From positions 310,001-374,000 of the forward strand of contig JAIXMR010000004.1 in assembly GCA_025677835.1 (NCBI GenBank): a stretch of DNA of 64,000 nucleotides. Direction: 5' to 3'. The notes under the pieces were generated by a model. It made no database searches and had not been told where the DNA came from. It saw only the letters and a program-made list of their open reading frames with translations. The DNA comes from Sporodiniella umbellata (lineage: Eukaryota > Mucoromycota > Mucoromycetes > Mucorales > Rhizopodaceae). The position numbers and the translations under genes are program-made. Shown here piece by piece: positions 33,772-44,903 of this stretch; position 1 is the stretch's first letter, and each line of letters starts with the position of its first letter.

Positions 33772-36700
33772 TTAAAGCGATTCTTTCTCTAAAATTTCTG
33801 CGACAGTTGGATCCACTTTAGGTTGTAAGGTGGAAAGAACTTTCAAAGCTGAGGCTGCCAATTCGCGTAATTCTTGAGTGGGTGAATCGGAATAGGATTT
33901 AACGAAAGTACGCTGGAGCTGGGGCAAGAAAAGTTTAAGATATGCAGGTACTTTGTTCATCATCAATCTATTTCAAAAAAAAAATTAGCTATTTTTTCAC
34001 TCTATTGTATCTTTTCTTACCTAAGTGTTTGCAAAATAGCTATCTTTACTTCAGAAGGATATCGATCGCCCAAGATACGAATGAGAGGACCTGTAATTTG
34101 TGTAACAAAAGGCTTAAGAGCAACTTCTGATGTTCTTTCAATCAAATCACCAATAGCCAGTGCTGAGTGTTCTCTTACTTCGGTTGATCCATACATTAAA
34201 CCTTGCAAAAAGATTGGTAATATACAGCCAAGCCCTTTAGGTAAGCAGAAGCCACGAAGATCGCAGCCAGCAACACCAATGCTGTTGATTGCACGTCGAG
34301 TTGGTATGACTAGCTCTTCATACTCTTCTTTAGGGACAGACTTAGTAATGGTGCTTAGTGCTTGCCATGCAGACTCAATAACCTTTTCCGAAGGATCGTC
34401 AAGAAGAAGTAGAAGCAGATGTATCCAATCAGGGATATATGGAGAGCAGTCAAGCTCAGTATCCTTAAAAAATTCAGCAACCACTTCACATGCAGATACA
34501 CGCTTGTTGGGATTGTCGTCTCTGCAGTACTCCATCAATGAAAGAGTCAAAGTATGGAGACCGTCCTCATCGTCAATTGATAGTAAGAAGGCTTCAGTAG
34601 TGCTCTTAAGCGCGTCGATAGTTTCTTCATCTTCTGCAACAATTCGTGACTCAATAAGAGAATCGAGGATAGCTTCTAAACGTTTGTTCAACGCAGGTCC
34701 AGCTACAGTGACAAGAGATGCAAGAGCTCGAGCATTAAAGGCAGTAATGGGGACTGTAATCAGCGTAGGAACAAGTACAGGGAATACAGCATTTGAGCGT
34801 ACAGACATAATTTCCTTAAGAGCAGATAAAGCATAACCAGATGATTCATCGGAAGATTGGAGTTTGTTGAGCAGCGATGGGAGAATTTCGTCAATAGCCC
34901 TATTACCAATGCATTGGTTAAGTGTATCGAATGCTAATAAAAAAGTAAGCCAAATGTTCAATCGTTGTTTTTTTGTATATACCTTGTGCAGCGGCTTCTC
35001 TTACTTCCTCAGCAGGATCACACAAAGCATTTCGAACCACAGGTATAATTTGTTCTGCAAAGTCATTGACTTGTACCTTGTCAGCTGAGGTCATTACTTC
35101 ACTGTAAGCAACAGTTACACCCAGTCTGGTTTCCTCATTGTCAGAGGACATACCCTCTTCCAATACAGGAAGGATTTCAGGTATAATGTTTTCGCCGAGT
35201 TTCTGTACAAGCTCACTTAGTGTGCGACCAGCAACAGCTCGTTGCTCATAGTTATCGCTAGACAAACTCTTAATAATCATGTGTACCATAACAATAAGAA
35301 TGTCTTTCAATGTGCGAGGAGTATTGGACACAAGTGATTTCCACACCATAAGCGAAGCTTGTCTGACCATACCTGACGAGTCTTGTCTAACAATATATAG
35401 GGCAGCCAAGATACGATCTCTTCTGTCTTTGCCCAAAACTTCAACGAGTTGCTTCTTCTTGTTTTCTGTAGTGCTATAATCTTCGTCCATACCAGTATCA
35501 ACATCATCGTCTGTAAGCTCAGTGACATTACCGAGAGCCATATCGTTATTTTTGTTATTGATACCAGTAATACGGAAGAGCAACTCTCCAACCAATTGGA
35601 CAGAACTTTGACGAATACGCCATTTGCTATCAAACAGGCCCTTTTCAAGCTCTGGCAATAGAAGATCAACAGCCTTAGTGGCATAATTCGTCACAATCAT
35701 ACGGCCTGCACGAAGCGATGCCTCTCGTACATATTCAGATTCATCAGCAAGACCAGAGAGAATAGGTGGAATAATACGGCCTAAATATGGCTGGAAGCGA
35801 GCTCCAAAAGTGGCAGGCAAGTAGATTAAAAGAGAAACAAAACCTTCACGGACATAAGAGCGGGGAGATTCAGCATTAGAAATAATTTCTGGCAACAAGC
35901 CATCCATACGCTCAATCCCTAATCCAGCTAGTACTTCAGACAGACCTTGTGCAGCACCTTGTCTATCTACACCACCGGTTTCACTCTTAAGTGTATCGAG
36001 TAGATCGAGAATCAAACCGGGGAAGTTCTCCTCGCCAAGCTTCTCAACAAGGGCACCCAAAGCCTTTGCAGCTGTGCCACGAGCAGCGGGAACAGGGTCG
36101 ATTAATACTTGGTTAAGACCAGGTAGAATAACAGTAAGATATGGTACAAGATCTTTTTGGTCTGTAAGAGAGGCCATATTGCCAACAATTTGAGCGGACT
36201 TTGTCTTGACTTCGGTAGTGCGTTCTCGTAGACCGCGCTCTAAAATGGGCATCAAAAGAGCAAGGGAAGGAGGATCAATATAATGTACAAAAGACGTTTG
36301 CAAAAGCGAAGAAAGAGCAGGTCCAGTCTTGGAGTTTGGATCTGAAAGTGCCTTCAATAAAACAGGTACCAAAGCTTGAATTTCAGGGTTACTAATAACC
36401 TCACCAAACAACTCCAAAGAACGATTAGCAGACGCTCTGACTTGAGCATGAGTATCAGCAAGAACTTCAGAGATACGAGGAATGATGCTAGGAAGCGAGA
36501 CGGACAACTGTTTGGGGGCACAATAAGCCATGGAACCCAAAAGCTCTACAGAGGCCTTCTTAGTACGCCACTGACGATCATCCAAGCCTTCCAAAATTGA
36601 TGGCAGAATAAGCTTTACACAATGGCCACTGATTTTACCCATGATGACACGAGCAGCGTCAGAAGTAGCCTCGCGAACATCGGCATTAGTATCGCTTGAA

Positions 36701-39700
36701 CAAGCAAGCAACAGAGGAATGATTTGAATAATGTAGGGTTCGAACAAACGACCTAAAGTAGCTGATAGTGTTTCAAATGCAAATAACGCTCCTTGTCTGT
36801 GCTCATATGAGCGCTTGCTTTCAGCAGCATCTCTTAAAGAGTTCATTACATTGCATTCCTTTAATGCAGTAATACCTCTTCCCTTGACAACTCCAGCAAT
36901 ACCATACGCAGCACCGCGGCGTTCAGCGTATTTCTCAGCTTTAAATAGCTTGTTCAGCAGCGACTTGATTAGACGAGGAACTTCTTCCTTACACATTTTA
37001 ATAAGAGGGGGTAAACAGTCTGCAACAGCACTTTGTACAGATTCTGAAGGCGTGTCTAAGGTATCAAGTAGTTTTTCAACAGCAGAGTTGACCTTTTCGT
37101 CACCGGGAGGTAAATAGCTAGCAGCACCTCCGAAAAGGATAACAACAGCTTGACGAATATAATCATCTACGTCGCTGTTTCCAGATTTTGCATTCAAATA
37201 GTTTTCAAAAATAGACAAAAACTCCCCAACGCTTTCTCTACCATAAGCGTTAACAGTGGCCATACCTGCGTCAAGCATTCGGCTGCGCACTTGTTCGTGG
37301 CGATCACCTAATGCTTGATCGTTGATCAAAAATTGGCAGAAGCTAGTAGCATTTTGAGATTGCATAAAAGGTGCTGTGGCCTTTAAAGTGAGTGCGATAC
37401 CAACACGAGCCTTCCAGGGATCTACACGGTCCATGGTCTCAGGGATGATCATTCCATACTCATCATATTCGGGATCTAAAGAGGCTGATAGAGCTTTATA
37501 CCGACTATAAATAGCGTTGAGTGCACTTTCAATAGTATCAGGGTGAATTTCTACAGCCTCTGCCAAGGCTCGGCTGGCTGCTTGACGAACATAGTCATTG
37601 TCAGATACAATATAAGCCAAAAGTTGATCCAAATAGCTTTCGTCTACTCCCATTGCGTTCTCTTCCCACTGTATAATGGCTAATTCTCTATTGGTCTCGT
37701 TTTCATCATGACAAGCAATCCAGAGTTCAGGAGAGTAGTCAATATCAGTCAAGTCAAGATTTCCAAGGGCCTGAAGAGCGGCAGAACGAACGGGAATCTC
37801 AAGAAACAGTAAACCTTGAAGAAGCGTATTGATCTCTTCAATAGTGGCAGATTCTGCAATGGCCTCTGACAAGAGAACCAAAGAAGTTTTAGCAGGTTTA
37901 CTACAGACAGGATAATCTTTAATAGTACGCAGAAGCACTTCAATCATTTCTTTGCGAGGCATCAAAGGAGAATCTGCTAAGCTACAATGGGAGCCAATCA
38001 CATCTACAGCCATTACAATTTGCTCAAGTGCTTGTTCACTATTTTTATCGCAGCCAATGCCACCTTGTTCAATTGTTTGAAACAAAGCGGGGAAACAGAA
38101 ACTAAAAGTAGCTGGAGATAAGGGACGGGATCCACTAATAAAACGCATACGGTAAAGGACGCGGTTTGTCAGTGATTCAAGTGGTTCCTCTAGCCAACAT
38201 GCAGGTATAGGTTCAACATGATTGGATCGAAGCGTAGTTAAGCTGATTGCGTTACATATAGATTCAATATCTTCTGCAACACATTCACCCAAACGAAGAT
38301 AAGTGTCAAATAGTTTATGGCCAACCAATAGTCCTGTGTAGCATTTGCCTGCATTAAGGATCATATGTTCAATCTCTGTAAGGTATTCTTGTATATCTTG
38401 CTTATTGCCAGAAATGATCGCACAAACAATGTCCAAACCCATAGAGGCTTTTTTGTAACTTTTCTGCACTCGTTCACGAATTTCAGCTTCTTTTCTCAAC
38501 TGGCTATTAACTGCGATCTGTTCTTCCTTAGTTAATTTCTGTGTTAATCCCTTCTTCTTAGCCAATTCTGCACGAAGCTCCTCTTCCCATTCATCGTCGT
38601 TTTTATTCTTTCGATTTGTGTTGCGACTTTCATTCTTCTTATCTTTTTTAAGAACATCCACATATGCAACGTCTGAGGGACACTTCCAGATATTGCATTC
38701 TAGTTCTCCAATGTTGCTCATTAAGCAAGGATTTAAGCTCTCCTCGGCAATATCAACAAAATCAATAATAGCGTCAGGGGAGATGAAAACAACAGTAGAT
38801 ATAGCAGAAAGAGCCGCATTGTAGATCAACTTGGACTTTAAAACGAATTAGTGGGAATAGATTTTTTTTTTGACAATTGTTACCTCATTCTGATCATTGA
38901 GAGTGTTTTTCAGCATATCGACAATATAGCTTGACTTGTCTGTAGCAAGTTTTCCGGGATCAAGACCTGCTCTTTGTACAAGAGTGATCCAATTGTATTT
39001 GTTTGTAGGGGATGCAATATACTCATGATGAGCCAAAATCAATAGTTCAGTTAATTCATTGTATTTGACTGATTCTTCGGTATCTTTGCTAAACGATGTC
39101 ATTGCATTCAAGAGAGTAGAAAGGCGATACACTGACAAGGATTCGTTATGGCTTTCAGAGCTCGAGGCAATCAAAGCAGTAGAGTCTTTAGTTTGATGTT
39201 CTGTATCTAGCAACCACTGTTTGAGAGCGCCTCGCATAAAATGCCCTAGTTTGGCCGGTTCGCTGGCTGCCAACACACCTGTTTCTTCACGTGCTATTCT
39301 ACGCACAGTATGTTCTGGGTGACTAGTGATAACCCAAATAATGGCTTGAGCAATAAAATACCCAGCTTTAGTTTTTTCTAAAGACTCCTTGCTTTCATTT
39401 GCAAACACATTAGTCAAAGCTCTAACCAGCCACAGACCTTCATCAGCGTGCACAGCTTTTATATATATACGATCCCACAGCAAGTAGCTAGGCTTAGGCT
39501 CTGACACCAAAAGCTGTTCAGGGTATTTTTGGGCTTTTAAAAGATCAACAATAGATGAGGGGACACTTGGCCATTGTTGGATACGACCAGAGATAATTGA
39601 TATCATCACGTAGGCTTCCAAGGGCCCGTCTTTCCATAATAGGGGCTTGTCTACTATTTTACTGAAGGTCTTGAAAAAGGATTGGAGATAGTCGACAGTT

Positions 39701-41330
39701 TTGGAACTCAGGACTGTACTGGGATTCTTATTTTCCCAAATGGTAGTGCCAACAGCATGGGCCCAGCTTTTTCGAGAGAGAGGTTTTGCGCTGTTTAATC
39801 CGTCTGTAGATGATTTGACAACCTTGTTAACAAATTCCGTTTGGCTATTACAAAATTCATCATCATATATCATAACGGTCAAATGACGACCAATACCATC
39901 AACAGCTGCCGCCATCGCCTGTTCATGATTTTCTTTGGCGGCCATAACCAAGTAGCCTTCCAAAGCTTTTTGGCTAACAGCGGACTCAGCAACTTGGGCA
40001 AGAGCGGAGAGTGCGTTGTATACAATAACGCGATGTTCCCAAGAGCTGACTTTACCGCTGGTTAATGTTTTACTAACAGTCTCAGCTATCTTCACCAAAT
40101 GCTCATTTTCGTGGCAGACAAGACATAAGGATTCCCAGAGTGCTTTAGCTCCGCTAACAGTAGCTGGAGAAGTAGATCGTAAGTGGTTTAAAAGAGGATC
40201 AAGCCACTTTGTTGCGAAAATGGATGAAGGATCAAAAGATAACGAAGGAGTAGCACGGGACAAAGCTATTTTGGTTTTAGTTATATGTTTTTAATGCTGT
40301 ATGTAGAAATACCTTGTAATACAACTTCAGGGGATCTAAGCATCATTTTATCAAATACAGGCAAAAACTGAGATTCGAATGTATCCTTTGAGATAAAACA
40401 CTTGATATAGTCGTTGAATGAATCCAATGCAGCATCATACACCACTGTTCTTGAAGAAACAATGTTTTTAAGATAATACTCTGTCAACTGTTCTTCCAAA
40501 GTGGCTATCATCTGTTTTCCATCGGATCTAGATTTTAAGCGGATACTACAGTCAATCACAGTGCCAATCAAGACAGCGTTTTTGAAGGATGGTGTGCATG
40601 TCTGAGCGTTAGAAAGGGCAACTTCGATAATTGTAGGAATAGCGTCTGCGTTTAGACGTATAGTACGTCTTACATCTGCAATTCCACTTTTACTGATAGC
40701 TTTTTTGTTGTCATTTGCGAGTGAGTCGATTAGCATGGCTTGAGCACCCAAAATAGAGCTAAAAAGCGAGCTACTTTTTGCTCCTTCTATTTTTACTTGG
40801 CTCAATACACAAGTAAAAATTACATTGATCCAAGTTAAAAGAACAAGTCTTTCAGAGGCAGGTGATACACATTCTCTATTTCTATATGTCAATGTTTTTC
40901 TTTGTTCCATATTTGTTGAAAAGTGTGTACCCCGTTGCTTTGCGTTTTCCAAATTTTTCAGCCTCTCGCACGATGACAGGAGTGATTGTTGTTTGAAAAG
41001 CTTCGGCATTCCAGTTATTCAATTCCTTTAGGACTTCAATTATAGCCTTACGCGATTCACGGTCTTGGTATCGAGATATAGTAAGAAAAACCAAGCTCAA
41101 AAGAGGGCCTAAGGCTGGAACTGGCAAGTCTGTTCCGTATATCGAAAGTGAGCTGTCAACTAAAGAATAAGGGAGTTATAAAACATACCTTTTCTTCGAA
41201 GGCGAATCAACAAAGAGTGATTTAAGAAGTCCAGTCTCTCGGAAACACTTGGGCTGGTGATAGTTGTCAAAACTCTCTTCTTTATGAACTCTGGCCAACC
41301 GAGTTCGCCTGTGTTTTCTTGCTCTACCAT
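33772..41330 (-). CDS. GCN1: Gcn1, HEAT-repeat activator of Gcn2
   Basis: Seven exons: 41330-41189, 41159-40931, 40875-40313, 40265-38884, 38835-34983, 34933-34021, 33967-33772; 2425 residues. Gcn1 sits on collided/stalled ribosomes and delivers uncharged-tRNA signals to Gcn2 (eIF2alpha kinase). Nearly the whole chain is HEAT repeats; the eEF3-like part (KYAERRGAAYGIAGVVKG, MAYCAPKQLS, FVHYIDPPSLALLMPI, TDQKDLVPYL, LDTLKSETGGVDRQGAAQG) and the RWD-binding region (LVSNTPRTLKDIL, LCDPAEEVREAAAQ) are highly conserved. The end is short: it stops soon after KVDPTVAEIL, where yeast and animal proteins continue for roughly 200 more residues. Intron 1 could be 29 nt, or 68 nt using an alternative in-frame acceptor at 41122-41121. 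Confidence 0.95.
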
Positions 41331-41491
41331 ATAGGAGTTGAAAAGAAGAAGAAGGATACAAGCATTAAAACAAAAAAATTTCTTTTTTTGGGCTCACCTG
41401 CTGCGGTTCAACGTCACAAAGGTCTCTTTCTTAAAATCGAAAAGGGAAGCCTGTCATTATTTTATTTTAATTTTACTCCAATCTTGTAACT

Positions 41492-43356
41492 ATGTCGCTT
41501 TCACGTAACCTGGTGGATATTTACATTTTAGCCACCTCTGTTACTAAAGTTGGACAGTTGGCAGTAGCAGGTCAAGCCTCTTCTGCTTGTTTACACGTCA
41601 AAACGTCAAGTTTGCTAAACCCTACAACTCATAATACGGAACAGCCAAAACCGCTTGAGGTACCGCTGAATGGTTTCGTTGAGCAAAACTCTGTTGAAAC
41701 CTCAAATGTACAGCATGTGGAAGTCCCATTGAATGGTTTTGTAGAACCGGAAATTCATACCTCCGATAACGCCTCTTTTAAGAAAGTAGAAGACACACAT
41801 TTATTAAAAACAACAAAAGCAGCACCGACAATAGAAAAAGTTGCTACAGAGAGCATAAAAGATCAACCTGGCAAACCAACAATTATACATTCAAAAGAAA
41901 CAAGCGATCCACCTACATCCGACAAAAGAAGAGAACTAAAGGAGTCTCACATTCCCACTTCACGCTTTGGAAGGCTTTGGAATTATGGTACATTAGCAAC
42001 CGGAATGGGTGTGGGCGCTATTAATGAATCCTTTAAAAGAGCAACAGGAATATCTAAGGATAGCTCAGGTACGTTGATAATAAGCGTAAATATTGTTGAC
42101 TTTTTTTCCAGGATCGGTGTTATTAAGCGAAAGCAATGTAAATAGACTTGTAGAAAAACTATCTCGCATGCGTGGAGCTGCTTTGAAAATGGGTCAAATG
42201 TTGAGTATCCAAGGGATTCAAGCTGCTGGTAAATCCAGTGGTATGCCACCTCAACTAGAGCAGGTCTTACTGAGGGTGCATGATAGTGCGAACTATATGC
42301 CGCAAAAACAAATGGAAAAAGTAATGTCAAGCGAACTAGGGAGTGAATGGAGAGCGCACTTTAAAGACTTTTCTCCTATTCCTATCGCAGCAGCTTCTAT
42401 AGGACAAGTGCATGCAGCTACTTTGGCTTCCAATAATGAGCAGGTTGTTATCAAAATTCAATATCCTGGCGTAGCCGAGTCTATTGACAGCGACTTGAGC
42501 AATTTAAAAGCGCTGGTCACTTTCAGCAATCTGCTGCCTAGAGGCCTTTACTTAGATAATACAATAAAGGTAACAAAAGAGGAGCTTTCTTGGGAGTGCG
42601 ACTATGAACGTGAAGCAAACAATGGCATCAAATTCAAAAAATTGCTGGAAGGAGATGAGAGATACAAAGTCCCTACTGTTTACAAAGACTATTCGACAAA
42701 GCGTGTATTGGTCAGCGAAAGATTGAAAGGTAGAGTTCTTAGTAAAGCAACAGAAGAGCCTCAAGAGCTTCGTAACGAGGTATGTTTGTCTAGCAATCTG
42801 GGAGTGCACTAACGTGTTGCTTCAGCTTGGAGAGCGCCTACTTCGTCTCTGTCTTCGAGAAGTGTTTTCGTTTAGATTTATGCAAACAGACCCAAATTGG
42901 TCTAATTTTTTTTACAACAAAAACCAAGTAGAGCTTTTAGATTTTGGAGCCTGTAGAGAATACTCAGAGGAGTTTTTGAAAAAGTATGGGAATATCCTTG
43001 TATCCGCAGTTCATAACGATCGAGAAGGTGTGTGGAATCACTCCAAAGAATTGGGTTTTGTTACTGGCTACGAAACAGAAGTCATGCGTAACGCACATAT
43101 AGATAGTGTTATGGTTTTAGGTGAACCGTTTGGCGAGACTGCTCCTGATTGTTACAATTTCGAAAACCAAACAATCACTGCTCGTATTCGCGAGACAATT
43201 CCCGTTATGCTTCGACATCGTCTAACACCTCCACCAGACGAAACTTATGGACTACATAAAAAACTCTCTGGAGCCTTTTTGCTTTGCTCAAAGCTGGGAA
43301 GTAAATTTGACACAAAGGCTGTATGGAAAGAAGAAGTGGAAAGAGTGTTTTCGTAA
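41492..43356 (+). CDS. COQ8: COQ8/ADCK atypical kinase of coenzyme Q biosynthesis
   Basis: Exons 41492-42068, 42112-42779, 42826-43356; 591 residues. Coq8 is a mitochondrial ABC1/UbiB-family ATPase/kinase needed to assemble the coenzyme Q synthome. Hallmarks: KxGQ motif in ALKMGQMLSIQ (about residue 218), the Ala-rich loop PIAAASIGQVHAA replacing the P-loop (about 283), the ATP-binding Lys in VVIKIQYPG, QTDPNWSNF, and the metal-binding DFGACRE. The N-terminal ~190 residues are low in conservation and contain two copies of EVPLNGFVE 21 codons apart. The start MSLSRNLVDIYILATSV fits the family. It shares a 161-bp divergent promoter with GCN1 and converges on NSE4 with 17 bp between stops. Confidence 0.95.
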
Positions 43357-43373
43357 ATAAATATTGTGCAGTT

Positions 43374-44620
43374 TTAATACCACTTAGTGCCAGAAGAGTG
43401 TAAATCCTGTCTTTTCTCTCTGGTTGGAATATAAGAAGTTGTAATGTTGTAAGTTTCAATAATCTCTCTCCACTCTTTCATGTCGATACCCATGACAATT
43501 TGCTTTTTGTTTATAATATCGCTATCGTTTTCAACGTTAGGTGGGCTTGTCGTACCTATTTTTTTTTTAAAAAAAAAAAAAAAACTAAAATCAGTGCACA
43601 AACAAACTACCCAAACTTACTTAGTATAGGTTGGCCAGATTCAATGTTAATCCCAACAACTGCTGTTCGTGCCAAAAAAGAAACATAGAATATATTTTCT
43701 ACTGTTTGAGAGAAAGAGTCGGGGTTTGTAACAAACTTGAAGTAGTTTATAGGCTCAACACCACTCAAAATCTTATAAATATCATTGACGTTTTTTGAGG
43801 TTTCATTCTCTTGCTCTTTAATATCTCCCTCTTTGAGCTATATGATCAATCAGTTTGAATTTTGTCTTTCTTATTCATTTCAATTTCTCTTACTTTCGCA
43901 GGAATAACCAAATCTTCTTTGTTTTTAATAAGTCGAGTTGTTTTGGCTCTCTTTATCTGCTTTTGCTCTACGGCAAGTGGCCCTAGCCTGTTTCGTTTTA
44001 AAAATCATGAGTGATAAATAAAATTTAAGTTAATTACATAAAATCCATTGAAACAGCTCTTTTGCCAAAATGAATAGCGTTTTTTCCAATATATTCCCAA
44101 TCTAGGAATTCATCTCCACCGTCGTTGGTACCTTCCTTAGAAGAAGAAATGATTTTCGATACAAACTCATCAAGATTGATAAGCATATCTGTACCAATCT
44201 TTAAGTTTTTTGCTTTTTGTGTGTTTATATCGGCTTGGAGAGCTAGAAGCCTTGAATCTAACACTGCTTCTTGGGGATTTCTCACTAGATAGCTGAGGTT
44301 AGCTTTCAAGTAATAAAAATAAAGGTAGTATTCTTGCCCAAGTCGTATAGCACATTGCTTTTATCTATCACATTATAATTGGACTCTTTGACATCAGACG
44401 AAGTTAATTCTCTTCTCATTTCTGGCAGAGATCAAAGGTTTAGTGGGGTTTTTGATTGCAAGATTTGTTTACCAAGCGTTTTTTCAGTCAGTTCTCTGTA
44501 TAATTTCCTTAGGCGGCGTCTCTCTCCTTCGTCCTGATAAGGATTGTATTGATCGGTGTCCATATTTTGAGCAACATACTCTTGAACTTCGCGTAAATTC
44601 TGATCTTTAGAAAGCGACAT
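43374..44620 (-). CDS. NSE4: Nse4 kleisin of the SMC5/6 complex
   Basis: Six exons: 44620-44473, 44421-44338, 44284-44038, 43987-43894, 43837-43621, 43555-43374; 323 residues. Nse4 bridges the Smc5 and Smc6 heads with Nse1/Nse3. N-terminal kleisin segment: RKLYRELTEKT, then SNVLYDLVRNPQEAVLDSR; the C-terminal winged helix has YFKFVTNPDSFSQTVENIFY and MGIDMKEWREIIETYNI, which are the most conserved Nse4/EID blocks. Intron 2 (44337-44285) has a GC donor (G|GCAAGA) and an AG acceptor; reading through instead would add an extra segment and shift frame, whereas the spliced form matches the family without gaps. Introns 4 and 5 are GT-AG; the last intron has mixed T/A runs. Confidence 0.93.
44285..44337 (-). 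other. GC-AG intron in NSE4
   Basis: Donor TTGG|GCAAGAAT, acceptor ATCTAG|TG. The join gives NVLYDLVRNPQEAVLD, which lines up with animal NSE4 (NVLFDGVSRTREAALD from memory). No GT occurs at a usable position around the exon 2 end. Confidence 0.75.
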
Positions 44621-44903
44621 TAGATTGGGAAGAAAAAGCTACACTTGAGCTCTGGTAAGTTTTTAAAGAACGATCATCGGGACGTGAAAGTAGCAGTGAT
44701 TTTGTTGAACTACGTACTGAAATACGAAGTTGTATGCTTTAAAGATTAGATGCAGAAAAGTTTTCACGTTTCTACAGAGACTAAAAAAATTTCAGGTTTT
44801 TTCTGTTTCTTTTTCTTTTCTTTTTGAAGTGGTACTGCAAAGTGATCATATCTGTAAAAAGTTCACAATTAAATATTTTATTTTTTGAGGTGGATTATTT
44901 CAT
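44621..44903. other. NSE4 promoter / gamma-COP 3' end
   Basis: 283 bp between two same-strand genes. No gene; presumably the gamma-COP 3' untranslated region and the NSE4 promoter. Confidence 0.5.

Noticed and set aside
34081..34836. 251-aa plus-strand ORF inside GCN1
   Set aside because: Antisense shadow of a conserved GCN1 exon; Ser/Arg-rich composition typical of antisense frames.
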